Below are positions 24,986 through 35,500 of a stretch of 64,000 nucleotides of DNA, piece after piece. Numbering within the stretch: position 1 is the stretch's first letter; each line of letters begins with the position of its first letter. Both the position numbers and the translations under genes were made by a program. Under the pieces are notes generated by a model. The model was not told the DNA's origin, did not search any database, and was given only the letters and a program-made list of their open reading frames with translations. The DNA is taken from NCBI GenBank assembly GCA_964652775.1, contig CAZZAM010000013.1:1-64000 (forward strand), in the 5' to 3' direction. The stretch comes from UBA11346 sp038060575. Lineage in GTDB: Bacteria; Planctomycetota; UBA11346.

Positions 24986-25288
24986 GATTGTCCTCTATGT
25001 CGTTAATGCCCATTATGTACAGGAAGACTCTGGCAGGGATGTGATCACTGGGACGTGGTATCCCCCTGCTCGGGGCTCTCCTGTTTCGTCTGCTATGTCG
25101 GACCTTTCGGCGGGAGGACTGGGGGCTGGTCAGGATTTGTGGCCAGCATACGTACGATCACCACTGAGTTTGTGTGGTCGTTTGTGATACGCTTATGATA
25201 TCTACTGTTTTCCGCCTCAAGGGACTCCCTTGCGCAGCGAACACGGTCTGCAAATCGTCACGCAACCAATTGTTGGCATGTTGTGGTA
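24986..25288. other. Intergenic region upstream of phd/relE
   Basis: No supported gene. The left edge should contain the phd promoter. I see no repeat or hairpin of note. Confidence 0.4.
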
Positions 25289-26020
25289 TCAGGCAGTGAT
25301 GACGCCTCCGCCGTTGAGCACATGTTCACTACTGATTTCGTCAATCTGCATAGCGAGTGGGAATAACACAGCGGCAACGTCGCGTTCTCGAGTCATGTTG
25401 ATGTCAGCGAGGCAATGGAAGTAACGCTTCGTCTCGGCTACGATGGGTCGATCCGCGTATGGATCGGCAACCAAGAAATACACACCGTTCTCGGCGGCAC
25501 CAATCCTGCGATCATCGACACCCGGCGCCTTCCCCTCCTGGAAGTGTAGGTCAATCAGTCGTCGTGCGGCCTCAGATAATCCAGCACTGCAGAATCGCAG
25601 CGCCTCAAGTCGCTTGCCATGCGATGTCACTTCGCCGTCGTCCCGCGTCCACACTGGCTCAAGCAACGCCATCGCCTCGTCGCTGAGTCCCCTTGGTCGC
25701 TAGGCTCGGCTACGCACTTCGTTCATCGCGAGATTGCGAATGGTGACGCAGATCCAAGCCCGGGCGTAGTCGTCATCGTTGAACCGCTCTTGCGTGGCGA
25801 GCACGAGCGCCTCTTGAAACAGATCTTCGGCCGTATGGATATTTCGCACCAGGGCATTCGCGTAGCCAATGAGTTGTCCACGTTGATCAAGAATCGCGTG
25901 CAGCGGACTCCTTACTTCGGGATGCGCGTGATCGTCCAATGACTGCATCGCCCCCAGCGTGTCAATTTGCGTACGTCCTCGGACCGCCCTACGCAAGCTG
26001 GCACTTAAACCGGTGGTCAT
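25289..26020 (-). pseudogene. Broken ECF-type sigma factor
   Basis: Residues 1-106 match a sigma-70 region 2 (LVRNIHTAEDLFQEALVLAT, then ARAWICVTIRNLAMNEVR). An in-frame TAG at 25700-25702 ends this part. The same frame then continues for 136 codons with LSEAARRLIDLHFQEGKAP, the usual start of region 4, but the expected helix-turn-helix that should follow is not recognisable. The single stop plus the degraded region 4 point to a decaying gene rather than a sequencing error, though a miscalled base cannot be excluded. Confidence 0.6.
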
Positions 26021-26549
26021 GACGGTGCCGCTGCCTGTTTATGTCCGTACCTTGAAATTATATACCATCGAATTCATCCAACGGTCACCTTGCAACAATC
26101 CAAGGCGGACCTCGGCCCAATGACGATCCGGACACGTGTCCGGATGACCGGACTACTGCGTTCAGACACCGGATGGGACGCAGGGCTCTCCCACCAAGGT
26201 TGTAACCTGACTCGGCGGGTTTCACTTTATCACCTACTGTTACTTAATCAGGTATTTACAGGGTCGCGTATATCCAGAAATCAATGCCGCCGAAGGTACG
26301 CCCCCCATCTCTCCACATGATGGATAATCAGCGTGTTTATCACGGTGCGATTCAGCCAACGCAACCGCAACGGCTGCGAATCTGACTCACAAAACTTGCC
26401 CCATCGAGATGCAACCATAGGGTGATTAACTGTCTGACTACACGACCTGGAGATATTCCGCCCAACGTCAATGACCGTAACGCCCACAGAGTTTCAAACC
26501 CAATTGTAACCACGTGCCTGCGAAGGCGGATATTCAAGGTGGAGGCAGT
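26021..26549. other. Intergenic region with palindrome
   Basis: No gene is supported. It holds the 20-bp palindrome at 26126-26145 described separately, then the leader of the FMN-binding protein gene with a GGAGG Shine-Dalgarno at about 26540. Confidence 0.45.
26115..26145. repeat. Palindromic mini-element, copy 1
   Basis: GCCCAATGACGATCCGGACA, then CG, then TGTCCGGAT. It contains a perfect 20-bp palindrome (26126-26145). The first 20 bases are identical to 57698-57717, where a complete palindrome sits as an insertion. Confidence 0.65.
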
Positions 26550-27665
26550 ATGCTACGCGTTCTTTCCCCGACCTTGCTGATGATAACTGCCGCCTACCTG
26601 CCCTGTGCGGTGTCTAGCTCCGTCGCTGGTGCGGGATCCAGCACTGCTCCAGCCAAAGAAGTTCCCCCGGCAACGATTGCCAAGCTGGTAGCCGACGGCG
26701 GCAAGACCAAACCAGCATGGTGGGATCAGACGACACTGAATTATCCGCAAACGTTAGACCTGACCTGGGCCCCTGCCAAAGGCGGATGGAATGCCTCAAC
26801 TCAAGTCGGTGTGTGGATGTGGGATGTCATCAACCCCAACCCCAAGCGCTGGCAGGAGGGAACGAAGTTTCTCCATTTCGTAGTTAGCAATGCGAAACAG
26901 AAAAAATTGCCCGAGGCCGAGCGGAATGCCATCCTCGGCCTGGGACACTGCTATGGCGATTTGCTACAAGACTGGCCGCGCGCCGTCTATTGGTACCAGC
27001 AGGCAGACGCGCAATACGGCAAATCCGACGAACGCACGATCGACACCGCCAATGCCTACTGGCGAATGGGCAACAAAACCCTGGCCCAACAAACGGTGAA
27101 ACCACTCAATCAGGACACCACTCGCCACGGCTGCTTAATCAAATTTCATGCCGACCTCGGCAATTACCAATTCGCGTATCAACTGGGACAAGCAAAAGCG
27201 TCGAACAACGAAGACATCGGCTGGTTCATGTGCGGTTACACCGCCCAGCTAGAGGGCTCATGGGCAAAGGCGCTCGACTACTTCAAGAAATCGGCCGCCT
27301 CAAATCAGAATCGCAGTGGTCGTGACTGGAAACAGACCACCACGCGCGCCACAGCAGCTGTCGAAGCGATCACCCTCTTCGAAGCATTGGATCTAAAAAA
27401 GGTCACTGACGGAGTGTATCGCGATGTATCGACCGGCTACGTCGGTCCAATTGAAGTCGAGGTGACGGTTGCCGCGAAGAAAATAACCTCCGTGAAGGTG
27501 ACCAATCATCACGAAAAACAGTTCTACTCCGCGTTCGTTGAGATTCCCGCTAAAGTCCTCGCAAAACAACACGTCAAGGGCGTCGACGCCACGCTTGGGG
27601 CAACGATCACGTCTGAGGCCGTCGTGTACGCATCGGCCAAAGCGTTGAAACAGGGACAGCGCTGA
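26550..27665 (+). CDS. Exported FMN-binding protein with helical repeat domain
   Basis: A 371-residue exported protein. A signal peptide (MLRVLSPTLLMITAAYLPCAVSS) precedes a tryptophan-rich N-terminal half with TPR-like helices (about 95-280: AILGLGHCYGDL, ANAYWRMGNKTLA, FMCGYTAQLEGSWAKALDYF). The C-terminal FMN_bind domain (about 290-370) has the flavin attachment motif GATITS. NqrC and NosR-type domains carry covalent FMN here, attached by ApbE. The start has GGAGG upstream. It is the first gene of an electron-transfer locus, 4 bp before the polyferredoxin gene. Confidence 0.85.
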   Translation: MLRVLSPTLLMITAAYLPCAVSSSVAGAGSSTAPAKEVPPATIAKLVADGGKTKPAWWDQTTLNYPQTLDLTWAPAKGGWNASTQVGVWMWDVINPNPKRWQEGTKFLHFVVSNAKQKKLPEAERNAILGLGHCYGDLLQDWPRAVYWYQQADAQYGKSDERTIDTANAYWRMGNKTLAQQTVKPLNQDTTRHGCLIKFHADLGNYQFAYQLGQAKASNNEDIGWFMCGYTAQLEGSWAKALDYFKKSAASNQNRSGRDWKQTTTRATAAVEAITLFEALDLKKVTDGVYRDVSTGYVGPIEVEVTVAAKKITSVKVTNHHEKQFYSAFVEIPAKVLAKQHVKGVDATLGATITSEAVVYASAKALKQGQR

Positions 27666-27669
27666 TTGC

Positions 27670-29457
27670 ATGTTGCGCCTCGACCACTTCCTCAATCGCT
27701 GGCGTGGGGGTCGTGGGCGAACTAAATCAACTTTTCGGCGTGGGCTTCGTCGTCTGGGTGAGACCATCGAAATGGCACCCGTACGACGGGCAATCCAAGC
27801 GACCGCATTCGTCATCTTCCTCAGTCTCATTTTCTGGGTGTCGTGGCCATACAACGCGCGACCGGTAGCAGACAATTCCAACTGGCCTTCGCATTATGCT
27901 GACAATCTCGCGAGCAAAGAATTCATCGCGGTAGAGGGCTACCTAGCGATTGACCCACTGGTTGCGCTATCGACTGCAATCGCTGCGCAAACGTGGGTCT
28001 GGTCACTCGCCTCGGCTGCCGGCATATTATTGGTGTGCGTACTCGTTCCACGCGGATTCTGTGGGTATCTCTGCCCACTTGGCACCTTGATTGATCTTTT
28101 TGACTGGTCGATTGGGCGCCGGGTCACTCGTTTCCGCGTCGCTGAAGTCGGCTGGTGGCGGCACCTTCGTTACCTGATACTGGCAGCTTGTTTGACTGCT
28201 GCCTGTGCCGGCATCCTGTTGACCGGCATTGTCGCTGCGATTCCGGTGATCACCCGCGGACTCATCTTCGCCGTCGATCCATTTATTCTTGGCACATCGC
28301 ACGGCTGGCATGCCGTGCCACCAATGAATGCAGGGCATATTTTCTCCCTACTTCTCTTTGTTGGCGTGCTCTTGCTGGGTCTGATGCGGCCACGGTTTTG
28401 GTGCCGACACGTCTGTCCCAGTGGCGCTGTCTTTTCGGTCGCCAACGTGTTTCGTGCAACCGAACGCAAAGTAACCAACGCATGCATAAGTTGTGACGAA
28501 TGCATCAAGGCCTGCCCGTTTGACGCAATCAATCCAGATTGGAGTACGCGCACCGACGCCTGCACACTCTGTCAGACCTGTGGTGGGGCTTGCCCAACCC
28601 AAGCCATTACCTTTGTCGGTCGCACCGTGGTCATTGATGCCAAACCCATTGAACCTGAGGCTGCCCAACCACAGGTCTCACGCCGCTCGCTGCTCACGGC
28701 AGGACTTACCGGCGCCCTGGTTGCCGTCGGCGTGCGCGCCGATGCCGCGACCAACGCAACTAACGCGATCCCGTTACTCCGTCCGCCGGGTTCGGTTCCC
28801 GAACCGGCGTTCTTGGAACAGTGCATCCGTTGCGATGCGTGCCTAAAAGTCTGCCCTAACAACGTATTGCAACCACTGGGATTCGAGCGTGGTTTCGACG
28901 GCCTCTGGACACCAGTCGTCAAGCCCGAATGGGCTGGTTGCGATCCCAGCTGCAACGCCTGCGGCCAAGCCTGTCCGACCGGGGCAATTCGTGCCCTACC
29001 GATTGAAGAAAAGCGGCACGCCCGCATCGGCCTGGCCGAGGTCAACCTCTCCACCTGTCTGCCATGGGCTGGCAAAGAAGCCTGTCAGCTGTGCGTCGAT
29101 GAATGCAAAGCCGCTGGCTACGATGCGATTGATTTCCAACAAGTGCACACTGTGGTCAACACCGATGGGTCTCCAGTTGAAGGCAGTGGCTTTGTCGCTC
29201 CGGTAGTAAACGCCGCCAAGTGTGTCGGCTGCGGATTATGCGAAACCAGATGCACGGTCATCAACCTCAAAGAGAAGCACCTCCTTGGCGAAACGGCAAT
29301 CAAAATTGTCGCTGGCCCTGGCAAAGAAGATCGCTTGACCACCGGCAGTTATCTCGCGCTGCGTGAAGCCGAGGCCGCGCAGGAAAATCAGAAAAAGCAA
29401 TCGCAGCAACGAGCGGCCGAAAAAGATCTGGGCGATTTCTTTAATGTTCAGAAGTAA
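27670..29457 (+). CDS. NapH/NosR-like membrane polyferredoxin
   Basis: A 595-residue iron-sulfur membrane protein. The N-terminal half has about five transmembrane helices and two CxxxCP motifs (CGYLCPLG near 118, CRHVCPSG near 239). A ferredoxin-type pair follows (CISCDECIKACP, CTLCQTCGGACP), then a twin-arginine-like SRRSLLTAG and further clusters (CIRCDACLKVCP, CNACGQACP, CQLCVDEC, CVGCGLCETRC). It is larger than typical NapH (~280 residues) and looks like a NapH-NapG-like fusion. It should pass electrons from the quinone pool to the extracytoplasmic FMN protein. Confidence 0.85.
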   Translation: MLRLDHFLNRWRGGRGRTKSTFRRGLRRLGETIEMAPVRRAIQATAFVIFLSLIFWVSWPYNARPVADNSNWPSHYADNLASKEFIAVEGYLAIDPLVALSTAIAAQTWVWSLASAAGILLVCVLVPRGFCGYLCPLGTLIDLFDWSIGRRVTRFRVAEVGWWRHLRYLILAACLTAACAGILLTGIVAAIPVITRGLIFAVDPFILGTSHGWHAVPPMNAGHIFSLLLFVGVLLLGLMRPRFWCRHVCPSGAVFSVANVFRATERKVTNACISCDECIKACPFDAINPDWSTRTDACTLCQTCGGACPTQAITFVGRTVVIDAKPIEPEAAQPQVSRRSLLTAGLTGALVAVGVRADAATNATNAIPLLRPPGSVPEPAFLEQCIRCDACLKVCPNNVLQPLGFERGFDGLWTPVVKPEWAGCDPSCNACGQACPTGAIRALPIEEKRHARIGLAEVNLSTCLPWAGKEACQLCVDECKAAGYDAIDFQQVHTVVNTDGSPVEGSGFVAPVVNAAKCVGCGLCETRCTVINLKEKHLLGETAIKIVAGPGKEDRLTTGSYLALREAEAAQENQKKQSQQRAAEKDLGDFFNVQK

Positions 29458-29720
29458 CTCCTGCCTGATCCCGATCTCCAGTGAGCGCTGATAGAACCAG
29501 GAGCAGTAGGATCCGCCTAGTCCTAAGTGTAACCTTGAGCTATCACCACATGATCTTCCCGTAGAGCCCCATCGTGACCGGAACTGCCATCACCCTGGGC
29601 CAAATCGCATCTGAGCCAATCGAGGATGCACCGTGGCCGCAGCCGATTTCTAACCCACACCAATGGCGTGGGAGTTTGGCAAGCGCGCCCCAGGTGTTAC
29701 ATCTTTGGGGAGACTTCCCC

Positions 29721-30713
29721 ATGCCACCTGCTATCAGTTCTCCACATTCATCTACGGCGGAGTCAACCTGGCTTCAGGAACGCCGCGAGTTGTACCACGG
29801 CATTCCCGTAACCCTGAAAGCTCTCGGCTGTCCCGCTGCCGTGTGGGACAGCGTCTGGAAGCTTCTCGTTGATGCTGATCAGGTGTTCAATCGCTTTGCT
29901 CCCGCGAGTGAAATTTCACAGTTGGCTCAACAACCAACGTCGCACGGTTGTCAGATATCGCCCATGCTTGGCCTTGGCATCAGAGCGGCTCTGCATGCAC
30001 GCACGCTAACGCGCGGAACAGCTGACGCCTCCATTCGTCCCCTTGTCGCCATCTGGAGACAGGCGGTTGCCGATCAAACATGGCCAAGTGATTCCGTGCT
30101 CGCCGCCGCCCACCAACAATGCCGCCTACGCGACGTCAGTATCGACGAAAACAACTGTCTCACCGTGTCCGGCAGTTCATGGTGCGCCGATCTTGATCTC
30201 GGGGGCATCATCAAAGGCGTCCTGGTTGACCTTGCCGCCGAACGGCTCCGACACGCAGGAGTCGAACATCTTCTGGTGCAAATAGGCGGTGAAACCACGG
30301 TTTGCGGCCGCTCTCCAACCGGAGAACCCTGGCGACTTGGCCTGCAACATCCTCTGCTTGAACAGGAAACCTGGTTGGTGTTGCATGCTCCGCCCGAGGG
30401 TCTGTCGTGTTCGACGTCAGCTGACTACCGTCGCGCCTGGGAGATTGCTGGCACCCCAGTAAGCCACCTGATCGATCCACGTACCGGCCGACCGGCATCA
30501 CCCGATTTACTCACCGCGCACGTCGCCATTCCAAACTGTGGTCGCTGCAGCGACTGCGAAGCACTGACCAAGGCAGTGGCGCTCATGGAACGCACAGAAG
30601 CCGATGACGTTGTCACCGCCGTGGGCGGTGAATGGCTCCACCTGGAGGCGCGCGACCAGGGCGTGATGGAATCACGCTCGCATGGCTTTGAGCGCTTGGT
30701 GGGTGAACGATGA
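29721..30713 (+). CDS. apbE: FAD:protein FMN transferase
   Basis: A 330-residue ApbE-family enzyme that covalently attaches FMN to Ser/Thr of FMN_bind domains using FAD. Visible motifs are FNRFAPASEISQL, DLGGIIKGVLVD (metal site), QIGGETTVCG and VSHLIDPRTGRP. I start at the ATG at 29721, which follows GGGGAG by 8 bp; a GTG start 147 bp upstream is possible but adds a non-conserved extension. No lipobox is visible. The 263 bp before it hold no other gene. Its likely substrate is the FMN_bind protein at the start of the locus. Confidence 0.9.
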   Translation: MPPAISSPHSSTAESTWLQERRELYHGIPVTLKALGCPAAVWDSVWKLLVDADQVFNRFAPASEISQLAQQPTSHGCQISPMLGLGIRAALHARTLTRGTADASIRPLVAIWRQAVADQTWPSDSVLAAAHQQCRLRDVSIDENNCLTVSGSSWCADLDLGGIIKGVLVDLAAERLRHAGVEHLLVQIGGETTVCGRSPTGEPWRLGLQHPLLEQETWLVLHAPPEGLSCSTSADYRRAWEIAGTPVSHLIDPRTGRPASPDLLTAHVAIPNCGRCSDCEALTKAVALMERTEADDVVTAVGGEWLHLEARDQGVMESRSHGFERLVGER

Positions 30714-31504
30714 CTGCCCCATCGCCCGCAGCTCCTAAGCGTCAGAACTGGACTTCCCGCTTACCGATGACAGTTCGATCCGTGCACCTGTATTTGTCTA
30801 TCACAGCCTCTCTCTGCATTGCTTTTTTTGCCCTCAGTGGGTTGGTAGCCAATCTCGCCAAGAGCGACAGTCAGGACCAACACAACACGGTGCCACCAGC
30901 GGCGCTGGAATCGCCAACCGCACTTGCCGCTCATCTACAGACCGTCTTAGATTTGCCCTCCACCCCAAAAATCGAATCGATTGGCGATCAGATGTACGCG
31001 GCCGCCGTCGATCTTGGCGAAGAACGCCTGGAAATTTCAGTCTATCGCACTACCTCAGCCATGGAGGTTGTGCGCTGGCGAGCTCTTCCAGCCGATCTGC
31101 CGATCGATCGCGCCAGCTTGGTGCATTGGCTTGAGAAGCGTGTGTCGGGGCACTGTGCCACCACAGATGATCAGGATGATCCTGCTGCCACCCGCATTGA
31201 ACTGCGCATGGAATCGGTGTGGCAAGTTCACGCCATCACCATCGACCGCACCGAACGGCAGTGGGGCATGAGCACCACCCAACATGGCGTAGCCAGCATC
31301 CTTATTGATCTACACAAGGGGCGCTACGCCTCGTGGTGGCAACATCTACTGATGGATGTCATCGCCATCATCTTACTGCTTAGCGTGGTGACCGGCATCA
31401 TCCTGGGTCTTGTCTGGGCTTCACGTACGCGCCGCATGCTGATTATCCTCAGTACCATCTTGGGAGGTTTGTTATGTCTGATTGCATTAATCGCCGGGCG
31501 ATAA
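30710..31504 (+). CDS. PepSY-associated membrane protein
   Basis: A 264-residue protein. One N-terminal helix (VHLYLSITASLCIAFFALSGLVANL), an extracytoplasmic region of about 165 residues with PepSY-like character, and two C-terminal helices (MDVIAIILLLSVVTGIILGLVW and LIILSTILGGLLCLIALI). Such proteins accompany ApbE and DUF2271 proteins. It overlaps apbE by 4 bp and the next gene by 31 bp. It may be the membrane partner that passes electrons to, or folds, the flavoprotein. Confidence 0.8.
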   Translation: MTAPSPAAPKRQNWTSRLPMTVRSVHLYLSITASLCIAFFALSGLVANLAKSDSQDQHNTVPPAALESPTALAAHLQTVLDLPSTPKIESIGDQMYAAAVDLGEERLEISVYRTTSAMEVVRWRALPADLPIDRASLVHWLEKRVSGHCATTDDQDDPAATRIELRMESVWQVHAITIDRTERQWGMSTTQHGVASILIDLHKGRYASWWQHLLMDVIAIILLLSVVTGIILGLVWASRTRRMLIILSTILGGLLCLIALIAGR

Positions 31505-32388
31505 CCCCGTGTCTGTGTGCGCTGCCGGCCATCCTCGTCGGCGCAACCGTGTCAACGGCGCCCACTGACCCTACTAATGCCACGCCAGCTTGCTTTGATA
31601 TTATCGTGCAATTAGCCGATGGCATGAAAACCACACATGATCAGCCTCGCGTCGTGCTGTGGCTTGAAGATAAAAACAAGCGCTTCGTCCGCACCCTGTA
31701 TCGCTTTGGCCAAGAAGAACCGAAGCACTACAAGGATCTACCTGTTTCCTACGGACTATCACAGAAGGCCGAGCAGCCTGCGGAACTGGATGCGATAACT
31801 GGGGCCACCATCATTTGGGGAAACAAGGGGCAGGCCCGTATTCCCTCGCGCTGGAAGGGCCTCGACGTCTTATCTGGCGGCTACTCGCTGCGCATCGAAT
31901 CAGCCAAGGATCACGGCAAGCATTTTGCAACCTTCACCATCCCCCTCGATAAAAACAGCATCGGAAAAACCTTTCAGGACAAGGGCTACGTGACCACGCT
32001 GGATATCAAAGCTACTCCGGCCAAGACGGCTAGTCCGACTGATCCGACATTCATCCCGGTTGCGAATTCGCCGCCGCCGCAGTTAGCTCCTGGAAAAGTC
32101 GAATTGGCCGTCTGTACTGGGACCGTGATCTCAACCGCACCAGCAACCAAGCAATTTCCAAATGCGCCAAGCTTCAAGTTGCGCTTAGACGACAGCGGCG
32201 ATGTCGTTGAGTTCTGGCCACCGGGTCCCAAACGTCCCGAATGCGCGGCCATGACCAAAGCTGTCCTTGCGGTCAAAGTCGACGCGCGCATCACCGTGAC
32301 CTATACCGAATCCAAGGGCAGCCGCGCATTTGATATCGTCGCTGCGCCACCGGCGAAGCCCGCAAAGCCAGCAAAACCAACGAAGTAG
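31474..32388 (+). CDS. DUF2271 exported protein
   Basis: A 304-residue protein with a signal peptide near residues 10-30. The central domain (VQLADGMKTTHDQPRVVLWLEDKNKRFVRTLYRFG... LDAITGATI... SGGYSLRIESAKDHGKH) fits DUF2271. The C-terminal ~90 residues form a second small domain and a Pro/Ala/Lys tail. GGGAGG precedes the ATG. The repeated association with ApbE/PepSY genes suggests a role in flavin or electron transfer at the outer face of the membrane. Confidence 0.8.
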   Translation: MSDCINRRAITPCLCALPAILVGATVSTAPTDPTNATPACFDIIVQLADGMKTTHDQPRVVLWLEDKNKRFVRTLYRFGQEEPKHYKDLPVSYGLSQKAEQPAELDAITGATIIWGNKGQARIPSRWKGLDVLSGGYSLRIESAKDHGKHFATFTIPLDKNSIGKTFQDKGYVTTLDIKATPAKTASPTDPTFIPVANSPPPQLAPGKVELAVCTGTVISTAPATKQFPNAPSFKLRLDDSGDVVEFWPPGPKRPECAAMTKAVLAVKVDARITVTYTESKGSRAFDIVAAPPAKPAKPAKPTK

Positions 32389-32464
32389 ATCCAATCCTAT
32401 CGCTGACGGTATCACTGCTGAGCCTGCAACCCTGCGATGCAAACAGCGCACCACGCAACACGTA

Positions 32465-32491
32465 AACCAACGACTGACACAGTCGTTGGTT
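32465..32491. terminator. Hairpin ending the FMN electron-transfer locus
   Basis: A perfect 12-bp stem AACCAACGACTG/CAGTCGTTGGTT with a 3-nt loop, 76 bp after the DUF2271 stop. It has no T-run, but its location between two transcription units fits a terminator. Confidence 0.55.
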
Positions 32492-32553
32492 CGTTGGTCT
32501 TGGTTGTAACCCACAAGAGCTGACCCGTGATCTGTCTGGTGGAGACCACCGAT

Positions 32554-35500
32554 ATGCTCGAGTCAGTCCACCAGAATCAGTGCTTATCGTCCGTCCGTAC
32601 TGGGGTCGTCATCCTGGCTCTCATCTGCGCTAGCCAAGCATGGTCAGCCAGCGACGTCTCAGTGCCAACCTATTCAAACAAGACCCTCGCACTACGACTG
32701 TGGGTGCCAAATGGGACAACTCCAGTTCGCGGCGTGATTGTCACCTGCCATCCGAGCGGCACCGAGGGCGCAGCTTTCCAGCAAGATTACCGACTGTCAG
32801 CCAATACAACTTCGACCTGGAACGAAACCGTCACCACCAACTGGAATTCGAGCAACCGCGCCGATCTCGCCCTACAGCTTGTCGCCAAACGGCACAACTT
32901 TGCGCTCGTTGGACTATGGTTCAGCGATCAGCATCCAGGTGGATACGGTCCAGGTAACGTTTCAATGATGCCCGCCAACGTCGCCGCCTTTGAGGCCGGT
33001 CTGTCCCTGCTTGGCACGACCTATTCCCATCCTGAATTGGCAACCGCGCCGGTCTGCACCTATGGCTTTTCCGGCGGCAGCGGGTTCTCGACCTACTACG
33101 CCGCCTACAACCCAGCGCGCTGCATCGCCTTCGCCCACAACAAAGGCGGATCAATTGGCGATTATGATCCGGCGTACCTGAACGCAGCCGAGTCGGTTCC
33201 CGGCATGCTAACCTACGGCGAAAATGATTCCGTCGATAAAGTCACGGCAATCAACACGGTTTTCACCACCCATCGCGCCAACGGTGCGCGCTGGAGCCTG
33301 ATCTGCGATTACGGTCTTGGCCACGACTCGCAAGGATTCGGCCGTTATCTTGGTGCAGCATTTCTTGACCGCGTAATCGAGAAGCGTTTGCCACGCGACT
33401 GGGTTCCCGGCAGCGCACCGACACTGGTGCCGCTGGCCGAAGACAGCGGCTGGCTGGGCGATCACACGACCTGGCAGAGCGCGTCGTCATCGATCATCTC
33501 CTTCACTGCAAGTGCAGCGAGTCTGGCAACCAAACGGACGATGTCCTGGCTGGTTGATGCCGGCATGGCCGAAGCCTGGCGTTCAGTCACGACGAAGACC
33601 CCAGCCACTACATTGAACAGTCCTGTCTCAGCCTCGACTGCCATTCGACCGAAAGAAATCTCGTTTCTACTCTCCGGTGGATCCCAGCTGCTCGGCCTCA
33701 ACGACTCCGCTGGTGCGGTGTCATCGGTAATCTGGAAAGATGCGGATGTTACGCTCGGCACCGCCACGACGTCACCGTTCTCATGGACACAATCAGCGCT
33801 CGTATCCGGACTCCACCTCATGCACGGTGAACTGCAGATGACCGCTGGAGGAAGTCGCACCAGTAACCTCGCTATCCTACTGGTGAACGCGCCAGCAACC
33901 AATCTCGCTCCGGTGATCGTGAGTGCCGCCGCAACGACAGGTGGAAGCATAGCCGTAGGAACACCAGTGGTCTGCACCGTCCGCGCCAAGGATTCTGACG
34001 GCAGTCTTGAAGAACTGCTCACCTACTCGTGGTCACTCACCTCCGGACCCGGCACGCCGACCTTCGCCTCCGCCAATGGAACGAATGCAGCTAAGGACCT
34101 CGCCATCACCTTCCCGGTAGCCGGCACCTACGCTGTGAAAGTCACGATCACAGATGTCAAAGGCCTCACCGTCACGTCATCCATCACGAACCTCGTGGTA
34201 ACATCCGTCAGCACACTGTCGTTTAGTAGCGCAAGTTACGCACAGGTCGAAGGCAACAGTGGCAGTGCGGCAGGCACGATCACCGTCAATCGCAGCGGTG
34301 GATCCACCGGAGCCGTCAGCGTGAACTACGCAACTGCAAACGGCAGCGCGGCTGCGGGGTCCGATTACACGGCAGTAAGCGGCACATTGAGCTGGACCGA
34401 TGGCGAGACGGCCAGCAAGACGTTCACCGTCACGGTGCTAGGCGATACAACGATCGAATCCGATCAAACCATCACCATCAACCTGAGTGCAGCAACCGGC
34501 GGAGCGACCATCGGCACTGGATCAGCGACACTGATAATCACTAATGACGATGTGACTTCGACCTATGACTACACGGTGACCAACTTGGCCGATGCCGGTG
34601 TTGGTTCGCTGCGCCAGGCGATGACCGACGTAATTACTGCTGGTGGCAACAAGACGATCGGCTTCGCCGTATCGGGAACAATTCCGCTGCTCACATCGCT
34701 GCCTGACATCACTAAAACATTAACTATTAATGGCAGCGGCCAGAACATCGTCATCGATGGTGGAAATCTCGTCCGCTTCGTCAAAGGTTCGACGGCAGGC
34801 GTCAATCTTACCATGAACAACCTGACGCTAGACCACTGCGTTCGCGCAGCCGTTGGCACCAATGGCTGGGGCGGTGGCATCTACTGGACCGCATCTGGCA
34901 CACTGACCATGAACAATGTCACGATGCAAAACTGCTTGGTTTCTGCGAGTGATGGCGGAACCACTGCCGTGTATGCTAAAGGCGGAGCGATCTACGCCTC
35001 GGCTGGAACGCTCAACCTCAATGACGTCATTATTCAGAATTGCTCGGCCCAGACTTCAGGCGTGGTGACTACCGACAACGCCTATGGCGCAGGCATCGCG
35101 CTGGAAACTACCGCCGTCCTGCACATGAACCGGTGCACGCTGGTGAACAACAGTATCATTTCACCTGTTGGATATGGCGGTGCAGTTGCATTCGCATCAG
35201 TGACCTCCAGCGGCCACTCCCTGACTGACTGTACGATCACTGGCAACAGCAGCCGCGCCTACGGCGGTGGTATCTATTTCAAAGGCGGTGGCGCAACGGC
35301 AGGCACGCCATCAACGTTGACCCTCCTCCGCTGCACCGTGGACACTAATCACTGCTCACGACCAATTTCTTCAGCATTTGGCGGCGGCATCGCAGCAGAC
35401 GCAGTCAGTGCGAAGTTCGCCCAGCTTATCCTGCAGACCTGTACGATTGCGAACAACGACGTGGGCTCAACGAGTAGCGGAACTGGTAGCGCATACGGCG

